53,503 bases of DNA. It comes from JBKDZL01 sp047971145 (GTDB lineage Bacteria; Bacillota_I; Bacilli_A; Erysipelotrichales; Erysipelotrichaceae). Both the position numbers and the translations under genes were made by a program. The DNA lies in the NCBI GenBank assembly GCA_047971145.1, contig JBKDZL010000050.1, positions 1-53,503 on the forward strand. Direction: 5' to 3'. The notes beneath the pieces are model-generated. The model ran no database searches and was not told where the DNA came from. It saw only the letters and a program-made list of their open reading frames with translations. This document shows, piece after piece, positions 1 to 9,267 of this stretch (its first letter is position 1; each line of letters opens with the position of its first letter).

Positions 1-605
1 CTTAAAATTTTGAATTTATTTTCTGAATACCAATTTTTTGTTGCGATATTAATAAATTCTAAATTTTTAATCGCTAGTTCTATATCTTCTTTATAGTAAT
101 CATAATTGCATTTTTTGGAAATACACAAAGCTATTTGACAACAAGTTAATATGCTAGTTGAAACACCTATAGTTCTAAACAAAAATTCTTCATTACCGCA
201 ACCCATATCTACAAAAATGTCAGATTCCTGTGCCAAAGGTGAATCTTCACTACTAGTGATTGAACAATGGAATAACCCTAATTGCTTTGCTTTTTGTACT
301 GCTTTTAATACAAGTTTGGTTTTTCCGCTCTGGCTTATAAATATATATAATGATTTTTTATTAAAGTTTTTTGTATAGTTTACAAAATCATTTGGATATA
401 AATATTCAGTATGGATATCTATTTTTTGTGTCAATGATCTTGTAATTTTAGCACTATTATATGAAGAACCACTAGCTACAAAAACTAAATTTTTAATGTC
501 TTTTTTAACCAAATACTCACGTAAACCTTTTAGTCTTTTCTCAAAATTATTATTAATTTCCTCAAGATAATTTGGTATTTCTTCTATACCCCTTAAAAAT
601 GTCAT
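1..605 (-). CDS. SIS-domain sugar-phosphate isomerase/deaminase-like protein, partial
   Basis: This reading frame opens at ATG 603-605 after a purine-rich GGAAGGA site and stays open to the window edge, so about 201 residues are seen and the C-terminus is missing. The protein has the SIS fold signature: a GSSYNSAK segment near residue 46 (phosphosugar loop) and an SQSGKT segment near residue 85, the usual S-Q-S-G-E/D-T motif, followed by a hydrophobic strand and an E-F-L-F-R-T stretch typical of GlmS/AgaS/FrlB-like isomerase halves. It lacks the N-terminal glutaminase domain of true GlmS, so it is more likely a catabolic aminosugar or fructosamine deglycase-type enzyme. It has its own upstream region with clustered inverted repeats, suggesting dedicated regulation. 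The family is clear; the substrate is not. Confidence 0.8.
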   Translation of the reverse strand, partial: MTFLRGIEEIPNYLEEINNNFEKRLKGLREYLVKKDIKNLVFVASGSSYNSAKITRSLTQKIDIHTEYLYPNDFVNYTKNFNKKSLYIFISQSGKTKLVLKAVQKAKQLGLFHCSITSSEDSPLAQESDIFVDMGCGNEEFLFRTIGVSTSILTCCQIALCISKKCNYDYYKEDIELAIKNLEFINIATKNWYSENKFKIL

Positions 606-671
606 AATTCTATTTATCCTTCCTTATAATATCACTATAATTCAATAAAACTTAGATGGCTATTCATTTAT

Positions 672-699
672 TTGCACTATATTCGTGCAATAATTGCAC
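672..699. promoter_or_regulatory. Clustered inverted repeats, probable operator
   Basis: TTGCAC (672-677), GTGCAA (685-690) and TTGCAC (694-699) form two overlapping dyads: TTGCAC-N7-GTGCAA and GTGCAA-N3-TTGCAC. They lie about 70-95 bases upstream of the SIS-domain gene and just beyond the terminator of the opposite operon. The arrangement looks like binding sites for a repressor or activator of the SIS gene. The regulator itself is not visible in the window. Confidence 0.45.
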
Positions 700-702
700 A
701 AC

Positions 703-726
703 AAAAAACACCAGTCGTTACTGGTG
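703..726 (-). terminator. Rho-independent terminator of the mnmE-to-nuclease gene run
   Basis: On the minus strand ACACCAG and CTGGTGT pair around a six-base loop and are followed by a run of T. It sits 40 bases past the nuclease stop codon and closes the long minus-strand cluster. Confidence 0.85.
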
Positions 727-764
727 TATTCATTTAAAATGATTCTTTTATATAATTAATACTA

Positions 765-1277
765 TCACTCCCACATACCAATGTGATTACTTTGTGCTAA
801 ATCTTGAGTTTCATATAAAAGATTTGTATATTTGTACTCACCATAAACATACTTAACACTAGCTAAACCTTCTTCTACTAAACTCTCTTGTAATAATTTA
901 CCATCAAGCCAAACCCAAGCTAACAGTCTTTCATGTTTATCTCTTAAATCATTTTCAAATTCTAATTTTATTTCTTCACTACCTCTTAGAGCATTACAAG
1001 TGTAGTGACTAGCTTCCATTCCATATTCCTCAGGTGTTCCACTTATCTCGGGAGTATCAACTACCAAAAATCTAACTGTCTCATCAATTCCATTAACACT
1101 AAAATGAGCAGTATCACCATCAACACAACTAATAAGACTAACTATAGTAGAATCCAATGGTTTATTAGCTTGATAAGTATAAATTCCAACCATAATAAGA
1201 AGTAAGATTACTGTTGTTACAGTAATCTTCTTAGATAATAATCTTTTGATAACTTTTTTTATTTGTTTTTTTTGCAT
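765..1277 (-). CDS. Membrane-anchored staphylococcal-type nuclease (SNase/TNase)
   Basis: The 170-residue protein has a basic N-terminus, one membrane helix (about residues 17-35) and then a compact SNase domain. The catalytic and calcium-binding set is complete by comparison with staphylococcal nuclease: D55 in V-D-G-D-T, R69, D74, T75 and E77 in R-F-L-V-V-D-T-P-E, and R117 in D-K-H-E-R. It should cleave DNA or RNA with calcium at the outer face of the membrane. It lies 10 bases after purA and is last before the terminator. Its stop is TGA followed at once by an in-frame TAG. Confidence 0.88.
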   Translation of the reverse strand: MQKKQIKKVIKRLLSKKITVTTVILLLIMVGIYTYQANKPLDSTIVSLISCVDGDTAHFSVNGIDETVRFLVVDTPEISGTPEEYGMEASHYTCNALRGSEEIKLEFENDLRDKHERLLAWVWLDGKLLQESLVEEGLASVKYVYGEYKYTNLLYETQDLAQSNHIGMWE

Positions 1278-1287
1278 AGATATTATC

Positions 1288-2574
1288 TTAGACTAAATCC
1301 TTTAAGACAATATTATGCTCACGATCAGGTCCAACTGAAACTAAGGCAATATCCACACCAGTATACTCAATAATATACTCTAAATACTTTTGAGCATTTA
1401 TTGGTAATTGCTTGTAGTCACGACAAAGACTAATATCTTCATGCCAACCAGCAAATTCTTGATATACCGGCTCAGCTTTTCTTAGAATATCTAAAGAAGC
1501 TGGAATATGTTTAATAATTTCACCATTTGGTAATTTATAAGCAATACAAATTTTTAAAGTATCAATGCCAGTTAAAACATCTAATTTAGTAATAACTGTA
1601 TCAGTTAAGCCATTCAACATTGCCGCATGTTTTACTACAACTAAGTCTAACCAACCACAGCGTCTAGGACGTCCAGTGGTAGAACCAAATTCATTGCCAA
1701 CTTTTCTAATTAATACTCCTGTCTCATCAAACAACTCACTAATAAAAGGTCCCTCGCCAACTCTAGTTGAGTAAGCTTTAACCACTCCAATAATAGTATC
1801 TAAACGTAATGGTGAAATACCCACTCCACTAGCAACACCACCTGCAGTTGGGCTACTTGAGGTTACATAGGGATAAGAACCATAATTAATATCCAACATA
1901 CAAGCCTGAGCCCCCTCAAACATTACTTTTTTATTATTATCTAAGGCTTGATTAACTTCTACTACACTATCAATAATCCTTGGTAGTAATTTTTCTCTAA
2001 TAATTCTAAATTTTTCTATTAATTCATTAAAATCAATAGGTGCTTCATTATAAATCTTAACTAATTGTTCATTTTTGAGAAATAGGGCATCTGCTAATTT
2101 TTCTTTAAAAATTTCAAAATCAACTAAGTCACAACAACGCAAACCAATTCTTGAGAACTTATCAGCATAAGCAGGACCAATACCTCTTTTAGTAGTACCA
2201 ACTTTATTATCACCTTTGGCCGATTCTTGTAAACTATCTAATTGAATATGATAGGGCATAATTAAATGTGTTCTATCACTAATATAAATATGATCAGTAG
2301 TAAAATTACGAGCTTCTAACTCACTAACCTCCTTAAGAAACACAAAAGGATCCAAGACAACACCAGGCCCAATAATACATTTAGCATTTTGATTAAGAAC
2401 TCCAGATGGCAATAAATGCAACACTGTTTTCTCACCATTAACCACTACCGTATGACCAGCATTATTTCCACCCTGAAATCTTACAACATAATCTAAACTG
2501 CTTGTTAAAACATCAACTATCTTTCCTTTACCTTCATCACCCCATTGAGTACCTACAACTACATATCCTGCCAT
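1288..2574 (-). CDS. purA: Adenylosuccinate synthetase
   Basis: This enzyme joins IMP and aspartate with GTP to make adenylosuccinate, the first committed step to AMP. The 428-residue length is normal. The N-terminal W-G-D-E-G-K-G-K loop with its catalytic Asp and the G-N-N-A-G-H-T segment with the catalytic His are both present, as is the arginine-rich S-T-T-G-R-P-R-R motif near residue 300 that closes over IMP. It follows the histidine kinase by 10 bases and precedes the nuclease gene by 13, so it is probably co-transcribed with them and not with the main purine operon. A consensus AGGAG lies before the ATG. Confidence 0.97.
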   Translation of the reverse strand: MAGYVVVGTQWGDEGKGKIVDVLTSSLDYVVRFQGGNNAGHTVVVNGEKTVLHLLPSGVLNQNAKCIIGPGVVLDPFVFLKEVSELEARNFTTDHIYISDRTHLIMPYHIQLDSLQESAKGDNKVGTTKRGIGPAYADKFSRIGLRCCDLVDFEIFKEKLADALFLKNEQLVKIYNEAPIDFNELIEKFRIIREKLLPRIIDSVVEVNQALDNNKKVMFEGAQACMLDINYGSYPYVTSSSPTAGGVASGVGISPLRLDTIIGVVKAYSTRVGEGPFISELFDETGVLIRKVGNEFGSTTGRPRRCGWLDLVVVKHAAMLNGLTDTVITKLDVLTGIDTLKICIAYKLPNGEIIKHIPASLDILRKAEPVYQEFAGWHEDISLCRDYKQLPINAQKYLEYIIEYTGVDIALVSVGPDREHNIVLKDLV

Positions 2575-2584
2575 AATTTCCTCC

Positions 2585-3952
2585 TTATTTATTAGACCAT
2601 TTCTTTTTCACTAATTCTTCATCTCGCATTTTATTATCACTTATCTTAAAGACTACCCAACCATCTTCATTGTAAGCTGTAACATCATAATCATACACAT
2701 TACAAACTCTTTTTACAATAGACAATCCTAAACCAAATTGCCCATCATTACCCTTTTCATAAGGTCTAAACATTTTATCCAAAGTTAACTCGTCAATAGG
2801 CTCACCATCATTTTTAATAATTAGTGTCCCATCCACACTTAAACTAATATCAATTCTTGCCCTGGCATATCTTAGGGCATTATCTAAAATATTTTCCACT
2901 ACAATACGCCAACTCTCAGCATTACCCTCATAATAAATATCTTCTAATGCCACATTTAATAAAACCTGTTTAGAGGTAGCCATATTATCTAATAATACTT
3001 TTTCCACAATTTCTTTCATGCGAACAGACTCCCACTCTGCACTCTCATCCAGCATGTAACCAAATCTATTAATTAATAGCAAACTATGAACTTTACGTTC
3101 TAATCTTTCCGCATTATCATAAATAACATCAACCGATTTTTCTAAAGTATCATATGGATAAACACCATCCTTAATGCTCTCAGCATAAGATTTTATCGTA
3201 GCAATAGGTGTTTTGAAATCATGAGAAATATTATGAAACATTTCCATTTTAACTCGCTCTTGTTTATCTAATTCATTATTCATATTGACTACTGATTCAG
3301 CCAACATTCCAATTTCATCACCTCGATTAATATTTAACTTACTATCTTTACCATTTCTAATATTATCAATATATACTTTTAAATTATTAATTGGATAAAT
3401 AATACTAGTTACCCAAGTAAATAAAACAAAGAATAAAATTACTAAAATCACTAAAGCAATATTGACTACCCCACTAATAAAGGAAGAATTCAAATGATTG
3501 GCAAAAATATCTGAAGCTACTGAAACAACAGTATATTCAGAGCGCCTTTCGATAGAAACATAATAGCGAATATTATCAACATCAGAAATATAAGTAGTAT
3601 AATTATTATTTGATGATAAATGTTCAATAATGTTCTCTTTTAAATTACTACTAAGGGTTAAATCACCAAAATTCTCTGTAATATTACCATCATCAAAAAT
3701 TATATGAATAGTATTATCCTGAACACTACCACTGATAACACTATAAAAATCTTCTTGAGTTTCATAATTATAAATAACTTCTTGTTGAGCTATTTTCAAA
3801 GTAGAAAAAACTCTCTGCATCGCAAAGTTTTCAATTTCTTTATTAATAAAACCAAAAAATAGTAAAGAAAAAATACCAATATAAACAAAGACGATTATTG
3901 ATAACTGTTGCATTAAAGAAAGGTTTTTAACCCAATTTAAAAAACTTTTCAT
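2585..3952 (-). CDS. Sensor histidine kinase
   Basis: A 455-residue membrane kinase. Helix 1 is at about residues 15-37 and helix 2 at about 160-184; the 120-residue loop between them is a predicted extracellular sensor domain with no motif I recognise. A HAMP linker follows (about 185-235), then a HisKA domain with phosphoacceptor His244 in S-H-D-F-K-T-P, and an HATPase domain with the N box (N-I-L-D-N-A) and a G-L-G-L-S-I box. Its ATG overlaps the regulator stop by one base (TAATG), so the two genes are translationally coupled. The signal and target genes cannot be read from sequence. Confidence 0.93.
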   Translation of the reverse strand: MKSFLNWVKNLSLMQQLSIIVFVYIGIFSLLFFGFINKEIENFAMQRVFSTLKIAQQEVIYNYETQEDFYSVISGSVQDNTIHIIFDDGNITENFGDLTLSSNLKENIIEHLSSNNNYTTYISDVDNIRYYVSIERRSEYTVVSVASDIFANHLNSSFISGVVNIALVILVILFFVLFTWVTSIIYPINNLKVYIDNIRNGKDSKLNINRGDEIGMLAESVVNMNNELDKQERVKMEMFHNISHDFKTPIATIKSYAESIKDGVYPYDTLEKSVDVIYDNAERLERKVHSLLLINRFGYMLDESAEWESVRMKEIVEKVLLDNMATSKQVLLNVALEDIYYEGNAESWRIVVENILDNALRYARARIDISLSVDGTLIIKNDGEPIDELTLDKMFRPYEKGNDGQFGLGLSIVKRVCNVYDYDVTAYNEDGWVVFKISDNKMRDEELVKKKWSNK

Positions 3953-4611
3953 TAACCTAATCTATATCCATAACCATAAATAGTATTGATATTTAATTTT
4001 GATAATTTTTTTCTTAGTCTTCTTAGGGTATCATCGACAACTCTATCACTACCAAAATAATACTCATCCCAAACTCTATCAAGAATTTGCTCACGAGTAA
4101 AAGCCACCCCTAAGTTTTTAACAAATAACATTAATAAATCAAACTCTTTAGTAGTGAGTTCTATTTCATCTTGTAAATGATAAACCTTTCTTTGAGTTTC
4201 ATTTATTTTATAGTTTTCAACTTCAATTATTTGATCAGCACTTTTATAAATTCTCTTAATAATATTATTTATTCTTAACACCAATTCTTTAGGGCTAAAT
4301 GGCTTAGTGATATAATCATCACTGCCCTTTTCTAAGCCAATGATACGATCAAAATCTTTATCACGAGCTGACATAAATACTATTGGAACAGTAGGGTTGC
4401 TGGCTTTAATGGCATCTAAAAGATCAAAGCCACTCTTATCATCCAACATAATATCTAATAACCATAAATGAATACTCTCATCACTAGCATACTCTAAAGC
4501 GTCATGATAGGTATAAAAACACTTAGTATCATAACCCTCTTTTACCAAATAACTTCTTACTAGTTCATTTAAATCTTTTTCATCCTCGACAATTCCAATA
4601 ACTTTTTTCAT
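3952..4611 (-). CDS. OmpR/PhoB-family response regulator
   Basis: The 219-residue protein has a receiver domain (1-115) with the acidic pocket E9-D10 and phosphoacceptor D53 in W-L-L-D-I, the switch Thr/Ser in V-F-M-S-A, and the conserved Lys in I-T-K-P-F. The C-terminal winged helix (125-219) has the expected L-T-x-K-E-F-D-L-L and D-D-T-L-R-R-L-R-K-K segments. It precedes its kinase with a one-base overlap and lies 11 bases after prs. The pair is embedded in a housekeeping run, which suggests a core envelope or stress role, but this is inference. Confidence 0.93.
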   Translation of the reverse strand: MKKVIGIVEDEKDLNELVRSYLVKEGYDTKCFYTYHDALEYASDESIHLWLLDIMLDDKSGFDLLDAIKASNPTVPIVFMSARDKDFDRIIGLEKGSDDYITKPFSPKELVLRINNIIKRIYKSADQIIEVENYKINETQRKVYHLQDEIELTTKEFDLLMLFVKNLGVAFTREQILDRVWDEYYFGSDRVVDDTLRRLRKKLSKLNINTIYGYGYRLG

Positions 4612-4622
4612 TTTTACACCTG

Positions 4623-5576
4623 TTAATTTTCTTTAGCGTACATTGTATAAATACTACTAACTGAGTGTCCCTCATAAATAGCTTCAATAGTTTTAGCCAA
4701 CATATAACCCACGGAAATTTGGGTGATCTTATCACTGGTTTTTCTTAGTGGTATAGTATTCGTTACTAAAAGCTTTTCTAACTTACTATCAGCAATTCGC
4801 TCAAAAGCAGGATCACTTAAAACACCATGAGTAACTACTGCTCTAACACCAATTGCACCTTGTTCTAATAAGATATTAGTAGAAGCAATTAAAGATCCTG
4901 CAGTATCACAAATATCATCAATAATGATAGCCATTTTACCCTTGACTTTACCTATAACATATAGCGCCTCAACCTGATTAGCCTCAGGACGACGCTTATC
5001 AACAATCGCAATTGGGCATTTAATAATATTAGCTAAACTACGAGCTCTAGTTGCACCACCATGATCTGGCGAAACAACTACGACCTCATCACTATTATAT
5101 TTATCTCTTAAATAAGCTCCTAACATATTAACTGCTGTTAAATCATCAACTGGAATATCAAAGAATCCTTGAATTTGTGGCGCATGTAAATCAAAAGTAA
5201 TAACTCTATCAGCACCAGCTGTCTCTATTAAATTAGCTACTAACTTGGCAGTAATTGGCTGTCTGCCTTTGGCTTTTCTATCCTGTCTGGCATAACCAAA
5301 ATAAGGTATAACCGCATTAATACTCTTAGCAGATGCTCTTTTACAAGCATCAATCGCAATTAATAATTCCATTAAATTCTCAGATACCGGATTACAAGTT
5401 GACTGAATAATAAAGACATCCTGACTTCTAACAGACTGTCCCATCTCCACTAAAATTTCATCATCCTTGAAATGTTTGACCATGACTTTTCCTAAATCCA
5501 ATCCTAAATGCCCAACTACTTCCTCTGCTAAATCAGTGTTAGCTGTAAGTGCAAATACCAATGGTTTATTCCCCAT
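4623..5576 (-). CDS. prs: Ribose-phosphate pyrophosphokinase (PRPP synthetase)
   Basis: Makes PRPP from ribose-5-phosphate and ATP, the entry substrate for the purine genes further along the window. At 317 residues it has the class I length, with the Y-F-G-Y-A-R-Q-D-R-K flexible loop, the D-L-H-A-P-Q-I-Q-G metal-binding segment, the P-D-H-G-G motif and the PRPP loop I-I-D-D-I-C-D-T-A-G-S. Its own extended -10 promoter lies about 30 bases upstream, and it starts with a good GGAGG site. It probably leads the prs-RR-HK-purA-nuclease unit. Position next to glmU is the standard Bacillota order. Confidence 0.97.
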   Translation of the reverse strand: MGNKPLVFALTANTDLAEEVVGHLGLDLGKVMVKHFKDDEILVEMGQSVRSQDVFIIQSTCNPVSENLMELLIAIDACKRASAKSINAVIPYFGYARQDRKAKGRQPITAKLVANLIETAGADRVITFDLHAPQIQGFFDIPVDDLTAVNMLGAYLRDKYNSDEVVVVSPDHGGATRARSLANIIKCPIAIVDKRRPEANQVEALYVIGKVKGKMAIIIDDICDTAGSLIASTNILLEQGAIGVRAVVTHGVLSDPAFERIADSKLEKLLVTNTIPLRKTSDKITQISVGYMLAKTIEAIYEGHSVSSIYTMYAKEN

Positions 5577-5605
5577 AATCCCTCCTAATGAATTTTTACT
5601 CTAAT

Positions 5606-5614
5606 ATTATAACA
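5606..5614 (-). promoter_or_regulatory. Extended -10 promoter for prs
   Basis: On the minus strand TGTTATAAT gives an extended -10 box (TG-N-TATAAT) about 30 bases before the prs ATG. No good -35 hexamer is seen, which is usual for extended -10 promoters. Confidence 0.6.
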
Positions 5615-5685
5615 AATTTATCACCTTTTATTTTACTTAATTAAGATAAAATTTCTTTATTGGTAGTTAATTTTAATATTTCTCT

Positions 5686-6180
5686 TTATTTTAATTGCTT
5701 ATGCTGCACAATTTTATATAACAGTGCTCCCAGCAATTGAACCGTTGCAAAAATTAACATCACAAATCCCACTTCAAAAGACATTAAATCCACTATCACA
5801 AAACTATTATCAGCAAAACTTTGCTTAAGTAGCAAATACGAAGTCAACAATAACAACATTCCTCCTATTAATAATAAAACTGGACTAAGTTTTCTAAAAA
5901 ACTTACTCCATTTAATAACACTATCACTAACATCAGAAATATTATCCAATAAACTTTTATGTACCATCAATACTATTCGAATAATTAACACCACCAGCAA
6001 AACAATATCGATAATCACCATCACAATTGAAAAAAACCAAATCCAAAAATCAACAACTCCAACTCTAAAGAGTCCAAAAAAAACAGTGTTACTAAAAAAT
6101 ACTAACACTGTTTGAAAGAAAATTAGTAATACGATTATACCAATAACTAAGCCAACCCAAAACCACCCTCGCTTTTTAAT
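5686..6180 (-). CDS. Small multi-helix membrane protein with probable ATT start
   Basis: I do not recognise the family. The first conventional start (GTG at 6106-6108) has no ribosome site and would cut into an uninterrupted frame. The frame runs upstream to an ATT codon (6178-6180) placed six bases after a perfect AAGGAG, giving K-K-R-G-W-F-W-V-G-L as the next residues and a first membrane helix that the GTG start would lose. The resulting 164-residue protein has about four hydrophobic segments. It sits between glmU and prs and is probably co-transcribed with glmU. The start call is inference; an ATG-to-ATT mutation that lowers expression is the alternative. Confidence 0.6.
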   Translation of the reverse strand: MKKRGWFWVGLVIGIIVLLIFFQTVLVFFSNTVFFGLFRVGVVDFWIWFFSIVMVIIDIVLLVVLIIRIVLMVHKSLLDNISDVSDSVIKWSKFFRKLSPVLLLIGGMLLLLTSYLLLKQSFADNSFVIVDLMSFEVGFVMLIFATVQLLGALLYKIVQHKQLK

Positions 6181-6218
6181 AAATATCTCCTTTTTCTAAT
6201 CAACAAAATTATCAATAA

Positions 6219-7574
6219 TTATTTCTTTTTATATTTATCGCCAAGTCCTGCTTTATTTACTTGTCTAGCTCGGGCAATACCCATAAAACCATCAGCAATA
6301 TCTTGATATACTGTAGAGCCAGCCGCAACTAAAGCATTAGAGCCAACCACAATCGGTGCTATTAAATTACAATTACTTCCAATAAAAGCACCATCCTTAA
6401 TAATTGTTTGATATTTACTTTTACCATCATAATTAACAGTAACCACACCACAACCAATATTTACCGACTCTCCTACTATACTATCCCCTATATATGATAA
6501 GTGGGCACACTTACTACCCTGAGCAAAAATTGTTTTTTTCATTTCCACAAAATTACCAATACGACAATTATCACCAATAACACAATGATTCCTTAAGTGT
6601 GCTTGAGGGCCAATCTTACTATTAGCACCGACCTCACTATCAATGATTTTACTATTATCTATATAAGCTTTACTACCAATAACGCTATTCACAATTTCAC
6701 TGCCACTAAAAACAATTGCCCCCTGATCAACAACACTACAACCCTTAAGCCAAACATTAGGATAAATAGTAACATCACTGCCAATTACTACATCCTCTTC
6801 AATATAAGTATGATCAGGATCAATCAAAATAACACCATTATTTAAATGTTTATTGTTGATAGTTTGTTGTTTAAGTTTATTCGCTATCGCTTGAGCTTTG
6901 CGATGATCTACTCCCATCAATTGTTGATTATCTTCTGTTAAAAGTTTTTGAATAGTGTAATCATAACTCAAAAATAAAGAAACAATATCAGTTAAATAAT
7001 ACTCTTTTTGAGCATTATTATTATTCAACAACGGCAGTATTTTCCAAAGCTTTTTATTATCAACACAATAAATACCACTATTAACTTCTTTAATTAATAA
7101 TTGTTTTTCATCACAATCTTTAGCTTCTTTAATTGCTAAAAAATTACCAGCTTCATCTTTAATAATACGACCATAACTAGCAGGATCTTGATACTCACTA
7201 GTTAAAACAACTAAATCACTATTCTTTGCTGTTTGAAATAATTTCACTAAAGTATCAGCTTTAATTAAGGGCGTATCACCACCCAAAATTAAAGTTTGAC
7301 CTAAATATTTTTCTAACAGTTTCGCTTGAAGTACTGCATGTCCGGTTCCTCATTGTTCATTTTGCTCAACATATTGAACTTGATCTTGAAAATATTCGAT
7401 AATACTCTCTTTTTGATGACCTACTACTAAAACAATATTATCAACACCAATTTCTTTTAAAGTATTCACCAAATAAGCTAACATTGGCTTACCCATAATC
7501 ATTTGCATACATTTATTAGTTTCACTCTTCATTCTAGTGCCTTTACCAGCTGCTAGGATAATTGCATTTTTCAT
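6219..7574 (-). pseudogene. glmU: Bifunctional N-acetylglucosamine-1-P uridyltransferase/acetyltransferase, in-frame TGA
   Basis: GlmU makes UDP-GlcNAc for peptidoglycan. The N-terminal uridyltransferase part (A-A-G-x-G-T-R-M loop, residues 7-15) and the C-terminal left-handed beta-helix acetyltransferase part are both present and in one frame of 451 codons. Codon 75 (7350-7352) is TGA. It falls in the E-Q-x-G-T-G-H-A-V motif, where most GlmU proteins have Leu; a TTA-to-TGA single change would explain it. No frameshift is involved and the rest of the protein looks intact, including the H-L-S-Y-I-G-D and N-Y-D-G-K segments. Because the enzyme is normally essential, the choices are an assembly error, readthrough, or a second glmU elsewhere. 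Upstream ispE ends only one base before the ATG. Confidence 0.85.
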
Positions 7575-7575
7575 T

Positions 7576-8415
7576 TTATTGCTCCTTCAATTTTGTGGCC
7601 CAAACAAAAGGGTATTTTTTTCTAAAAAAATCAACACCATCCAACAATAATTCCTTATCTTTAGTAATAGCAAAAACAGTTGAACCACTACCACTCAGTA
7701 GTGCACCATCAAAACCAAATTCTAATAATTCTTTTTTAATTTCTTTTATAGTAGGTACCATATCAAAGGCAACCTCTTCAAAACTATTACCTAAATTTTT
7801 GATGATTTTCTGATAATTATTAGTTTCTAAAGCTTGAACCATTTCCTCTGTTTGATAATGTTTTAAGTCATATTCCTTTAATTTACTAAACGCTTTCGTA
7901 GTAGATATACCTTTTTTTGGTTTAACCAACAATAAATAAAATTGGCTAATATTATCAATTCTCTTAATTTTTTGGCCAGTTCCCTCTACTAATGATACTT
8001 TATTATCTAAACAAAATTTGACATCAGAGCCTAACTGCTCTGCAATTTCTTCCATCTCAACTCTACTCATCTTTAAATTTAATAATTTGTTTACAATGAT
8101 AATAGTAGCAGCAGCATTAGCACTACCACCACCTAAGCCTGCTTGAATAGGGATTGTTTTTTTTAATTCTACTTTAAAATTTTCAGAAAACTTGTATTTT
8201 TCTCTCAACTTTTCAATGGCATTAACTATCAAGTTGTTATCATAATCCAAAAAATGAGCATTACTAGAAAAACTGCTTTGCTCAGCTAGTTCTATGGTTA
8301 ATAAGTCATGGAGTTCTAGTGCTGCCATAATCATTTTTAAATCATGATAACCATCAGCACGCTGGCCAATAATATCTAAAACTAAATTCACTTTAGCAAA
8401 AGCTCGATATTTCAT
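7576..8415 (-). CDS. ispE: 4-diphosphocytidyl-2-C-methyl-D-erythritol kinase
   Basis: A GHMP-family kinase of 279 residues that phosphorylates CDP-methylerythritol in the non-mevalonate (MEP) route to isoprenoids. It opens with the A-K-V-N-L-V-L motif, has the ATP loop P-I-Q-A-G-L-G-G-G-S-A-N-A-A at about residue 90 and the C-terminal G-S-G-S-T-V-F motif. Its stop lies one base before the glmU ATG and its last codons carry the AAGGAG ribosome site of glmU. Its presence implies the organism uses the MEP pathway. Confidence 0.95.
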   Translation of the reverse strand: MKYRAFAKVNLVLDIIGQRADGYHDLKMIMAALELHDLLTIELAEQSSFSSNAHFLDYDNNLIVNAIEKLREKYKFSENFKVELKKTIPIQAGLGGGSANAAATIIIVNKLLNLKMSRVEMEEIAEQLGSDVKFCLDNKVSLVEGTGQKIKRIDNISQFYLLLVKPKKGISTTKAFSKLKEYDLKHYQTEEMVQALETNNYQKIIKNLGNSFEEVAFDMVPTIKEIKKELLEFGFDGALLSGSGSTVFAITKDKELLLDGVDFFRKKYPFVWATKLKEQ

Positions 8416-8436
8416 AGTACCTCCACTTATTATATT

Positions 8437-9267
8437 TTACACTAAGTTTAAATAACTCTCAAATAACAATTGGAAATCATCTAGTGTCAATTCTTCACTT
8501 CTAGTGCTCAGGGCAATATTACTAGCATTTAATACTTTGTTAGCTAACTCTTTATCTAGGTATTCTTTTAGGTTATTAAAAATTGTTTTTCTTCTTTGTT
8601 TAAAACAAGCTTTAACAAAAGGGAAAAAGCTTGTCTCATCAAGTTGCTTTTGAAGATGTTTACGCTTGAATAATACTACTGCACTATCAACATTAGGGGC
8701 CGGATGAAAAACTTGTTTTGGCACTTTGACAATTAAACTAATATCATATTTATACTGACTAATGACACTCAAGGCATTATAATCCTTGGTTTTAGGAGCG
8801 GCAACAAAACGCTCTGCCACCTCTTTTTGCATCATCACCGCAATACGATCTACTAAAACTTCAGACTCAAAAATTTTGAATAAAATTGGAGTAGTAATAT
8901 AATAGGGTAAATTAGCACAAACAACTAAATCTTGACTAAGATAATCTTTTAAAATATCAGCTAAGTCTGTAACTAAAAAATCTTGATGAATAATTTCTAC
9001 ATTAGAATAATCAGACAATATTTCTGGTAGAATCGTCACTAAATCATCATCAATTTCAAATGCCAAAACTTTTTTAGCTTTTTGAGCCAAAACCCTAGTT
9101 AGAGCACCTAGGCCAGCACCTATTTCTACTACAACACTATTATTGTCAATTTTACTCTCTTTTACTATTTTATTAATAATATTTTGATCAAGTAAAAAAT
9201 TTTGACCAAACTTTTTTTTGGCTTTAATGGCATATTGACTAATTAGCTGTTTCATTGATTTATCCAT
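8437..9267 (-). CDS. rsmA: 16S rRNA dimethyladenosine transferase
   Basis: RsmA/KsgA dimethylates two adjacent adenines near the 3' end of 16S rRNA during small-subunit assembly. The 276-residue protein has F-G-Q-N-F-L at the start, the SAM-binding V-V-E-I-G-A-G-L-G-A-L-T loop, and the N-L-P-Y-Y-I-T-T-P motif IV near residue 120. It overlaps rnmV by eight bases, the standard Bacillota arrangement. Confidence 0.96.
   Translation of the reverse strand: MDKSMKQLISQYAIKAKKKFGQNFLLDQNIINKIVKESKIDNNSVVVEIGAGLGALTRVLAQKAKKVLAFEIDDDLVTILPEILSDYSNVEIIHQDFLVTDLADILKDYLSQDLVVCANLPYYITTPILFKIFESEVLVDRIAVMMQKEVAERFVAAPKTKDYNALSVISQYKYDISLIVKVPKQVFHPAPNVDSAVVLFKRKHLQKQLDETSFFPFVKACFKQRRKTIFNNLKEYLDKELANKVLNASNIALSTRSEELTLDDFQLLFESYLNLV

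Noticed and set aside
151..378. Plus-strand 75-codon ORF at the left edge
   Set aside because: It is the shadow of the minus-strand SIS-domain gene, which has family motifs and runs off the edge.
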